From contig CAIIXF020000001.1 in NCBI GenBank assembly GCA_903813345.2, positions 43,429,366-43,493,365 of the forward strand: a stretch of 64,000 nt of DNA. Reading direction: 5' to 3'. Each line of letters begins with the position of its first letter. Position 1 is the first letter of the stretch. Source of the stretch: Owenia fusiformis (lineage: Eukaryota; Annelida; Polychaeta; Sabellida; Oweniidae). The notes beneath the pieces are model-generated. The model was given only the letters and a program-made list of their open reading frames with translations, was not told the origin of the DNA and did no database searches. The translations under genes and the position numbers were made by a program. Positions 39,401 through 51,400 of the stretch are shown piece by piece.

Positions 39401-42400
39401 TGCTTATGCATCGGGAAGAGGCCAGACTAATAGTGAACTCCTTTAATGGCCCCCGACCACTATCACTGGAGGAACCATTCCATGACAAACAGGAAGTGTT
39501 TGACCTGCGACAGCCACGGGCAAGGTTTGGAAATGTGGAAGACCCAGAAGGACAATGAACATTAGACTGTACACAACATTGTACACAAGTGTTAACAGTG
39601 GTGATTGTTCAGGACTTGATTGAATGAATGATTTTACAACATTTCAGACTCGTTTTGTAAGGGAATGGAATGTTACATTTGACAGAATGGAGTAAAAAGG
39701 TAGTAATATGCCATTTCATCAACAAACACAAGTTGATATTCTCAGATATTCTAACTTAAACCAACAGATTTTTTGTGGGATCATTCCATCATATAGTTCA
39801 CAGTTACCATTTTTAATAATGGATTTTCATTGGTGTCATTTGCTAGTTGAGTTTATACAAACAATCAATTCTAAGGGAAGGAATGTAAGGGAATGGAATG
39901 TTACATACAAACAATCAATTCTTCTCTAAAGATCATCTTTATATTTTAACTATCATTCTTCAATTCCAATAAATGACTGTTAATGTAGTAAGTCGTGTAA
40001 AAAATGGTATTGTCATTCCTTGAACAAATCTGAATAGTTGTGTCTTGGTGACCATGCATGAAGTGGTAAAAATCATATGATATACATTTAAAATGTATGA
40101 TTGATCGACCCGACTTTTCTCACCTGCATTTTCATTTGTGTGTTATAATCTCCCTAAAAGGTATTCTGAACCCACCTTTCAGGATTCAGCATTTGTAACA
40201 AGCCTGACAAATTCAATTGTCGTTCTTCATTCATGTTAATGGATATAAAAGATTGATTTGGAGGGAACCATCTTCAGTGTGTGTTCTACTGTACTTCTGG
40301 TAATGTTCGCTTGCTACTATATTTTGACATTTTTGAGCTTTTTTTTTAATTTCACAGCATTTAATTTTCACAGATTTGTGACTTCTCACAATTGTATTAA
40401 TTAAAATTAAAATTCTCCCAAAGCTCAAGAAGCGCGAAATATAGTAGCAATATTGTGTTACTGAACTAATTAAGTAAAAAATTAATAAAGAGAAGACAAT
40501 ATTGAATATCTAGGAAATGGTTGTGCTGTCATTATTATTGACCTAGTTATTATATTTTATAGTCCCCTAGAATAGGGGAATAGGATGTTGTTTGGCCTTG
40601 GTAATGATGCCAGTGTTATTTTGGTGGTGAGCTTTTGCTTATAATTAGCATAATCAGCTGATAGAAAATTTCTTACCAATAATTCAATTATTCTGTATCA
40701 ATACATTTCAGGTATAAAGAAAAAATTCATAAATCTGATTCTCTTTTGTAAGTAATAGTGTTTTTTGAGGCAGTTCTCTCTGCCAGTCTTGAAAAAGACT
40801 GTGATGTTTTTTAAGGCAGTTGTCTCTGCCAGTCTTGAAAAAGACTGTGTTGATTTAGGCAGTTGTCTCTGCATGTCTGTTTAGGCATCCCTGAATCCTA
40901 CGAACTCATATAGCTCCTCAAATTGTTCTGGAGGTGGATGGTGAGCTCTGATGCAACACACTGCACATGATGGAAGGGGGACCCTGACTTGCGGACCAAG
41001 AACACCCCATCCAGCTGAGGCAAGTTGTCTGTAACCAATGTGACGCAAGCGCCTGGACAGTTCTCCGTTGAATGGCTGGTTGTACTGCTTACGGTAGGTT
41101 TTCCAGGCACTTTCCAAAGTCCACCTATTGATGCAGAGTCCATGAAAATTAGGATTTTCTGTTATGCATCCTGGAAGGGTAGAGCACTCCCCAATATTTA
41201 CAGACTCCATGTTCAGTTTGGACATCTGGGGAATGTGTTTGCAGCAAATGTTCTCATCAGCTATGTCCATTGGTTGGCAGTTGCCACACGAGCACCAGGA
41301 TTCTAGATCAGATGGATCACCGGGGGGATCATACCGGTCACTAGGCCTAGATCTAGTTGTGGAATTTTGGCCCTCGGTCTCCAGTTGATTTTTCTTACTT
41401 TTTTTCTCAGTAATTTTCTGGGCAGTTCCAGCTTCTGGCTCGAATTGACACATGCTGACGGTGTTTCCCGAGCTGTATAGTTCATCTTCAAGCTTGGTTC
41501 TTTCAGACAGTGATTCGAAGTCTGAATTTACTTCAGATTCTGAGCTACTTGAACTGGACGAATTATTTCCCATGATGGCCAGAATTTAGTAACTGGTAAG
41601 GGCAAAATTGCATTGTTCTACAATATTTTCTTATAATACACTCAATAATGCAAAGTTTTGGTAGATGATCATGATAATATTATTATTGAGACAAAATATA
41701 CGTTGAGAAGACTTTATACTTTAGAAATAATTGAGATTTTATTCGCATCTTGACATAGGAAAAATCACTTCCGGGTATGAATATTTTCTAATTCTGGATG
41801 TTTGAATCAAATTTACGGTTGCAAATCGCAATCTAAATAAAATTGAAATGTAAATAGTCAAAGTTTAAACGATTTCAACTTGTTTTAATGCGAAATGGTT
41901 TTGTTTAGTGGTAGTTTTTGGAGGGTAAGTGAACGTTTTTAACTTGCCCAATAACAATTCGAGTCCCGCCTTTGCATACGTCACGTGGTCACGTGTAACA
42001 ACAAAGTGAGAATTTCACCTACTCAAAACACGTGCTTCGAAATAACAGCAAAACGGGACATATTTTTTCTATTTAAAGTACGTTGTTGGTTCAACTTTGT
42101 TTTCTGTGTTACCCATACAGCATAAACGAATCACTAGAAAGGTATTTACGTGAAAAATAAAGTTTAAACTGACATCTTTAAGAAAGATCATGTGGGTACC
42201 TAATGCATGAGGTAAGGCTCCCATTCACCCAAGCCTGCTACAATGTTGAATGCAGATTTATACTGCAGTTGTAATAAAAGTTGAATTTCTATTGACCTTC
42301 ACTTTATGGAGTTGTAGAAGTTCTATTTCCAGTATTCTAATGTTATATTAGTTCTATAGCTTAGTTCTGATAATATTACAAGATACTGTCACCAGAGCAT

Positions 42401-45400
42401 AAAATGTTTCATCATTAAAATAGATTTCATACTTTTTCTCTCTGGTATCTAAATAATCTATACTACATTTTAAAGAGTTGCTGTGGTAACATGTTTAATT
42501 CATTGCTAAATCTTGTGAAAAGTTTAAATGATGACCAATGTAGGAATCTATTTACAGGAAATCATGATTAGCTTTTTGCGATTCCAAAGTTCAATTCCAG
42601 TAAAAGACATAATTTTCAGCAATGATATTAATATGGAAATGATTACAGTTCCTGCTCAAATAAAACCATGAGTCATTATACTAATTATGAATGATAACCA
42701 CTTCAGTAAATTAACAAGCCATTATTTTACTAATTTTAATGAACAATTTGGCAATTGTAGCATAAATGAAAACCTTTAGTCTACTTTGTGAGCATGTGAA
42801 TATTAATACATAAAAAAATATCTATACATATGCAAAGGCATTTTTCTGGCCTTTAAAGAACAACTGCCTACTCTTATAATATAACTTAAAATCATGCTTA
42901 ATCCATTCAGTTTTTCTATAATATCTCAGTTTAAGCACATTCTTCTCTCACATTTCTGCTTTCACTTTGTTCACACTCTCTTATTTCTTAATATTACTTT
43001 TTTCCATTCAATTCTTTACTTAAAAACACGACATGTATGATAATACACATTCAGGTAACCTAGTGTAAAAGTAACATATCTGTGATATTTCTGAATACCA
43101 CAAATATTCAAAATGTTTACTACATGTATTTACAGTACTACTTGACTATGCTGAAGTACATCAAACCTGTTTATTAGACTGGCAAATCCTCTGACTTTTT
43201 CAAAACTGCAGATGCAACTCTTACACACTATTGTAAATGAATTATGGATTTTGGAAAATAGAACTCTAGTATTTCAACTTTTGACTAAGTGAAGAGGAGA
43301 AGAAAGTAAGGTACACTTGTCATTTTCTTAGCTGCACGATTGATTTCATTCATGTTAGTCTAGCTACAAGCCCTTGTGTCCCCCCTCCTCCCATCATTAC
43401 ACATCTCCCCTCCCTTGTGTGAAAAGGTGTGTAGTCAAGAAGTGGGAGGGGGAGGGTGCAGCAGTCACAGCAAGACTACATTTCTGTATACTGGAACCAG
43501 AAGTGAGCTAATGATCTCTCTAAAATAGATCAAAGTATTGAAGCGGGAAACATTCTTGAGTCATGTCTCTTTAGATATGGGAAGATAGGAAGACTTTGTA
43601 TAAATGCAGGGGACACAACCTGTTATTCAAAAAAATTAATTATCCTAAATCGACATGTACCTCTTTAAAAGTTGAGCAGTGAAAAAGAACCACCCACATT
43701 GATAACAGTAGAAAAGGCACAAGATGAACTAATAGAATCTTAAAAGATATGTCTCTAATTAAAGGGGCAATAAGGACTGTAGAGAAAATAGGAAAGTTTT
43801 TTCATTTTTTCTGAGCTATCAAGGCAACTTTTGGTTTAACATCTTCTTTGACATACCTATTTTCTTAAAATGTATGGATAAATTATCAATTTCAGCATTA
43901 AGAAGTGTAAATTCAGTTCAAAGCTTGAAAAAGGGGACTTCCACTTTTATATTTTTAAGATCCACCACGTTTCAAGAGGAATATCAGCTAAAATAATGTT
44001 TATCTAGGGGGTTTCTTTGTAGATAATAAAAATAGATGTTAGTCTTGATGAAATATCCAAACTTAAATATATTTTGACAATGGTCCATGATCGTTGAATG
44101 ACCCCTCTGCACTAATTATTGCACCTTTAAACTAACAAGATTGTTGTGTGTGTTATATATCAATATTTTCAAATAGAGAGAATCAAAAGGTTTAAATATA
44201 TGACAGCTAAAGTCATCTTCTATATAAATCTGCTGTGGTATAAGAAGAGAACTTTTACATTCCAACATGACTACTCCTCCTCTTCATCATCTATCATTTG
44301 AATGTTATAGTTATATATATTTCCACACAAATTCAAAATCATGACTAGATGAATTAAAAGATCGTTTAGAATCTAGGTAAATAACTGAACTCAGTTTTGG
44401 TGATCTTCAATAGATTTTGGAGTTTGACATGTACTGTCAAAATGACCTAACATGCTAATCAAGAAACCTTAAACTTCAAAGTGGTTGCTTCTTTTTTGTC
44501 CAAGTCCTACATTCAGTTAAACCCGTCTTAGTGAATAAGTATTTTAAGCAGAATTAATGATGTTTTCTTCAGTTTTCATTTTACGAAACTATTTCCAATC
44601 CTGTCATGGTAACAGTAGGTTGTAAGTGTAATATAGCGGGCATGAATGGATCAGCTAATATCGGCACCTCTACTCATCCTAATAGAAAAGTAAGACTATT
44701 TTTTGAGACAAATTGCTTGAAATCTCTCATTTTTTCTCTAAAGTGTTTGGAAGTACCTCTAATTTTTAACGCTTGTCACAACATATGTGTACATGTATTT
44801 GACAATAATAAAGGTTTCTAAAGTATGATTTTTTTTACCAAATTTTGAATTGAATTTTGACCAAGTAGAACATATAAGAATCACTAGTTGCTTCCCAAAC
44901 ATATTTTTGCACAAGAATAGAAAACGTTAGTGAAATCTTCAGACATAACAACATTCTTGTGAGGTGAGAGGTGTCAGACCACGACATGACCAAGATAAGG
45001 CACCTTCTAAGACATCTACCTATAAAGAGACTCAAAGGGAACTAATCTTCAAACTTATCTTCTAATAGATTCAAATAGAAATCATGGTAAACCAAGCTTC
45101 TTGCCATCTTCTATTATACTATACAAAGGGGAGACCAAGTGATGATTTTACAATCTGTTTCAAAAAGCCATTTGAAAAAACTAACAATTTAATCTTAGAT
45201 TTATCACCAGGCTACACCAAATATTTCATTTATGGCTTGGATTAGCAGAAAACCAACATCAGAAACCAATAAAATGTGATAAGTTTTTATTTCCGACAAA
45301 ACATGTATGACCTCATCCCACATCCTCTAGAGCAAGATAACAAATTCATTGCCAATCATAGATTCTTGAAAACAAAATCTCATAGAGGATTTGGTTATAA

Positions 45401-48400
45401 TCCACAAAATAAAGTAACAAATGTAAGACAAGCTCAGAATTTTTAAAAACATGAATAACATACATACGGTACTCTAAATACAACCTGTATAAATATTCAA
45501 GAAAATAAAGCTCTCGATTAGAAGTAGAATAAACCTGATGTATAAAACATGGAACTAGCAATATTTTATAGATTGGAAATCCAAGCAATCGTGTTCACAA
45601 CCATTAAGTCTAATCAACGGTAATAAAGAATCAAGATCCAGTAAATCGTCTAGTAAACCGCCAGTAAATCCACCTAGATCATTCAGTGATACGTAAAACT
45701 AAGTTAGGCAGAAATCTGATGATTTTTTGTGTGCAAGTCTGCATGACTAAAATGACTAAAATTTCAGGATATAATTAACATGAGACAACAATTAGAGTTT
45801 TGGAAAAGGAAATAACATGTGTTCAAAGTAAGTTCCCTTTCTGAAGAACAGTGATGGTCATCCATCAAACAGTACAAGATGATTTCACCCATTTCTATTA
45901 CAATAAATATGTTAGAAACATGCATCCATCAAAAATGAGGAAATAACTCTCAACCCATAACAGACTCAAGGAAACCTGCACAGTTTACAAAATGAGTTAT
46001 GTCCTTGTGAAATCAGGTGTAAGAAAGATACCTTATGGACGAAGCAAATCAGCATTCTCTTAGTTTATAAATTACATCCAATCAGACTAAAGTCGCCAGA
46101 AATATTCTGGCATGGATAGCTCGTATAATTAAATGTCCAAAAGTGCAACTTGATCGCAATCCAGAGAGATTAATCTTGGAAGGTAGTCTTTATCAAAACC
46201 ACAAAGGAGTGCTTAACAATACTAATGACAATAGAATGAAGTAAATGTTGCTCTTCCAATTTTTTATATATTTTCTCCAAAAATTGTATCGAAATAATTT
46301 GACTGAATAAAATTTTGCTTTTCTCTACTGAGGATTGAAAGCATCATTCCTGCTTATAAGCTTCATAAAATAATTGTATACTTATTCCTCTGTACTTGAT
46401 TTAGTTCAGATAAAAGCATGACTTTCAGATAGAGTACAAGAGTGTCCCGAAATATTACAATATGCCCAAGAGAATGGGTACACCATAATTTTACCACATC
46501 AAATATGTCCGATTTTACATCCTTTATCATACATCTTGACCACACAAGCCATCAATATTGTCTATCTAATAACCAACAAACAAGTGTCTTTGAAATAAAA
46601 TCTGCCAAAATACATCAAACTGCACAAATATTGGTTTAGTAGGAGCAATAAATCCAAGTATAATTTCGAAGAACTTTATCTGAATCAAAACCAATCAAAA
46701 TGCTAAAATATTGATAAAGATTAACTCAAGCAATTAAATACAAGGAGAAAAATATGAATTTCTGTCAAATGAGACCTCAAGACCTTCCTTGATTCTGTAT
46801 TCATAACAAGCAAAGTAAGAATATTCCTCACATATAACATGGAGATACCACAGACATAATCAATACAGCAACAGGTCAACAGCCAAGAATTAATAATTAT
46901 GCATCTGTTTTTGGAATGACTGATGCCAAGAAAACCATTGTCTACTTTTAGTTAAACAATGATTTGTGACCAAATCTTAAATTAAGATTTTTCGAAGAGA
47001 CCTTGGGTGAACTCACTTATGTATAAAGAACAGAAGCCATAACAACTTTCAATGCTACCATGATTATATTATCCTATTTCTACAATGTATGTTCATTTTG
47101 GTTACAGAAAATATCTCCATGGACCAAAACTCAGAACCAACAAAATTTACAATTTCTAACCAAAATCAAATTCAAACTAAATATCAGAATGTTGTGTCTG
47201 AAATTGCTTGCTATGTTAACTAAGTTATGATCTTCTCTATATCTCTTGGTTCAACATTTCATGCATTGCTAGCTCCTCTCATCTTCCCACAGGTGGCTTG
47301 TCATCATCACCTGTGATTTTACATGTGGCTATTTCAAACATTAACATGCACAAAGGATTCTAGTGTAGATCATAAAGAACAAAGAAATTACCAAGGATCT
47401 AGAAGAGTTAAACAGAATGACAGTCATAATTCATTGTAAGTTAAAATGTGCAGCAATACAAATCTTTCAGTCACTTCATTCACATTTAATGGAAAAATAG
47501 AATGAAATTGTATGAGTGGGTAAGATTCTAGCTCCACCTGTGATCTCCCTTTTCCTGTTTCCTCACCTTTGATTTCTCATGTTTATATTACACCTCAAAT
47601 ATTTGCTGAACCTGGATGAGTTTTGTCCACAACTGGAGAGAGAGGTGATATGATGAAATAATTTTGATTTATTTTTATAGACTACTGAATATACAAATAT
47701 CACATGATAGCTAGGATGAATATACTCAACTATGAAAGGATGCCAATTCCAGGTGATGGGATGAGATAAAGGTTTCAAAATCGTCCCAGTTGCTTGATAC
47801 AAATAAGAAATTTTTAGACTGTGGGCCTTAATTTTTTTTAAATCAGGTAATTTTTCCATTTGTTTGCTCAAATCCAGGTCAACTTTCAGGTTTGCCCTAT
47901 CTATCTCCAAAGGTATATACTGCATTATCAGTTTCAACTCAAGGTCTACATAAGTAGATTTATATTTCACACTGCAATACAGTAATAAAAAGTGAGACTT
48001 ATTTTCATTCATTATTGATCTTCACTTGGTCCAGACAACCTCCTGAGATTTGAGGTTAAGATGCTTCTCACAGAAATAGGAATATATCATTGATATAGAA
48101 CTTAAATAAATCATATTTGAGAAATTTCCCCTATATAATTTAATATCAAGAATATGAGAAGTACTGCAAGTCTCAAAATCTTATATAATTATATTGACAA
48201 AAATGTGAATTGATATTGACCATGATGTTAATTCTGAGGGAAATGTTAAATACTTAAATACTACCTACAATATGAAAAATCAAATCTTTGACATGGCTTT
48301 CATTCTCGACAGTGTCTTAAATGTTTCACTGTTCATAGTGCCCCTCTAGAGAAATGTCAATATACCTGAATTCATGTGAAGAATGGCGTTCACTCTGACA

Positions 48401-51400
48401 TTCTGAGATGATTCTGTACATCAGGGAAGATGTAAGATTGCAATTTGATGATTTGTTAGAAATAAGTGGAGAAAAATACTTTCCCACCCATTAATTTTGC
48501 TAATCTCACGTAAGGCAAGGTACACTCTTCACTTTTAGATAAATGTTATTTGTTCACATCCTTAGAAAACATTTATACCATCATGAAAAATTGGGGTTCC
48601 CTGTCACTAAAGATTATTTTCTTATATTTCGTAATCAGTCTAACTATACAATGATTGCTTAACTACTTATTTCTGCTTACAACTGTCTTCTGCTTCAGCC
48701 TCACACAAAGTCTCTGTAACCCCCATCCCCTCCAAAAATCCCAGGCAGTGTTAGAGAGAATGGAGGTACATAAAATACATTATATGTTTACAGTATGGCA
48801 TATGTAGCTATTGTGATTGTAAGAAAACATTAATAAAAATAGTCTAATATTTCCTCATCTTGATCCCTGTCATCCAATGGGGCTCAGGTCCAATATGGGA
48901 AAATAAGAATGTACAAGGGACATAACTCACAATATACAAAGTAGTGAGACTTAACCTATTACACAATCCTAAAATAAAATCAATTTTTTCAAAATCAAAG
49001 AATTCATAATCAATGCATGTACCAATGCATTAAAATAAACAGCATGATAACTACTCAAGTTTACACACAAGCAACTTTGAAAACGCTAATTTTATTAATT
49101 CATTTAAACTTAAGGATAAGAGTTCATGATTGCACCACTTCAAATTACATTTTTTTTAGTTTCTTTAACCTGGAATTCTTGTTGTGCATGCCTCTATGGA
49201 TCTTGCATCCAAAGACACAAATGAAGTCCCTGTTGAGTATACATACCAATGTACTGACAGATGTGTCTCAAGTATAATGTAAGTACTGCTAAGTAAAAGA
49301 GTAAGGCAATCAACAAAAAAATGGTTGAAAGTAATCAATTTTGAAATGCGGCCAATCTGGTTCTCCACCACAAGAATTTTGAGTGAACATCCTGATATAA
49401 TACATCTCATTCACCTCATTCTATAATATCCTTATTGGGAGAATCCTTAAACATACCAATTCAAGGGGCAAGACCTGTCAAAGTTCTCACTTCATTAATA
49501 GAGGGGAGGCACAGGCCCGTAGCAAGGGGGGGGGGGGGTTTGATGGGTTCCCCCTGGCCAAATAATCTTTCAAAATCATGCAGTTTTCACCATTCTGAGC
49601 ACTTTTTAAGTGATTTTGGCCATTTTTGGACCAAATTTGTCACAAGTGAACCCCCTTGGAATTTTTCAAAAAGTGACCCCCCTTGGCAAATCCTGGCTAC
49701 GGGCCTGAGGCATATACCTCATCATAATTATATACTGACACATATCAAAGTATCTGATTATACTAGGCATGAACATGCAAAAATGTCACCACCTGACATT
49801 TGTTACAGATTCTGATCACAACCACCAAAATTTCAGATTATAACATCACTTCTGGTAGTGACATAAAAACAGAAGAGCATGAAAGAAAACAATCATATGA
49901 AGCTGGTTGGAGGCACTCCCCCTCTAGCACCACAGGAATGTTATCTATAACATTTGGGCCACAAATACTTTTGTTTATTTACATTTTCTGACCTAAAAGA
50001 TTCCATTTCACATTTCCAGCCTCCAATTTCTTACTTTTTAGTGATATTTAATAGAACTTGCCATTAAATGGTTTGAGCTAAATGGTTATGGGTGAATGAC
50101 ATGATAAGAATGCTGACCTTTAACACTATTAAAATCTCTATAGTTACATAAATATACTCGGAATAATCAAATCAAAATCCTCCCAATCTGTAAGCCATTT
50201 TGTTGGTTTGTACTTCGAGTTTCATGAATCTAATCAGGAATAAACAGATCATAAAAAGTAATCCTGTATACAGAGTATAATTACCAGGTGAAGTATATAA
50301 ACAATTTTATCAAGAATGCTAACTTACAGTTATATAACAACTTGGAATAAATTAGAACTACAGTGAAACCTGTATATCTGAACACTTCTCTAATCTGAAC
50401 CCCTCTCAATATACACACTATAAGGTCCAAATTTTGTTATTTCTCATCGACCTACTTTTGTCCTGTCCGAGAGGCATTCAGATAAAACAGGTTTTTCTGT
50501 ACCTCATTCCTTCTGATAAAGTTATAAACAAGCATTGTTATCACGATTAATTCCAGGGATTAATGAACCTAGTTTTTATCCTGAATTATTTACAAATACA
50601 CTTGCCATTCTATTCCTTGATTGAAATGTTTCTCTGCTCTGTTAACTATTTCATGACATAATTCAATCATTGTATTGAGGGGAAATATCATTCTGCTATA
50701 AATTTCGTATTTTAGTTAGTAAGTACAATGGTTTAATTAGCAGCAAGCAAGTTTCTCCAGTTGATTTTACCAAAGTAACTGTTATTTTAAGAAATTTTGC
50801 ATTGGTATCCATGTCCATGTTAACTTAAAATTTGTTATAATTTTATCAGTTGTTAAAATTAATTTTACTTGTTGTCAAAGATTCTAATGACCCTCCTTGT
50901 GCATGCCCAATATCTTCTTATTCATTTTATTTTTAAGAACATGACAGTGTATCATCTTATTTATGGGAATATTTGGGTTATCAGGAAGAATAAACAATTG
51001 TTTCTCTAATTAATTATGTGCTGATAAGATGATAATATGAGCCTAGAGTTTGGATCTACCTAATTTTTGTTTTATCTGGATCATGATACATTTCTCTGCC
51101 TTATTTGACTTATCTTACCTACAGCAGTTTTAGGCCCACTTTGCAACATCCCTAGGCCCTCTCATATCCTCTTTCTTTTGCAGAAAAAAACTGATCACAA
51201 AGATACATAGAGATGAGATGAGCACCCAGAGGGATTTGGGCAAAAAGAATATGTCACTTTGGCAAGCATTATACAGGGCCTGTATGTAGCAGTGTGCAAG
51301 GAAAGAATGAAAGGCATACCAGGTTGATGATCAAAGCACTGAACCCTTGAATCCCACTTTCGATCTGGCATCTGGACTCTTTAAAATCCTTATGAAAATC

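Noticed and set aside
31200-42400. Terminal inverted repeats bounding the transposase/ballast block
   Set aside because: I compared the sequence left of 31821 with the reverse complement right of 41573 by eye and saw no convincing match; borders could lie further out.
44606-44821. 71-codon plus-strand open frame with several cysteines
   Set aside because: No matching motif and no splice context; probably chance.
47563-48012. 149-codon open frame on the minus strand
   Set aside because: No recognisable domain, ordinary AT-rich composition, no splice partners or promoter; within chance for a 64-kb AT-rich window.
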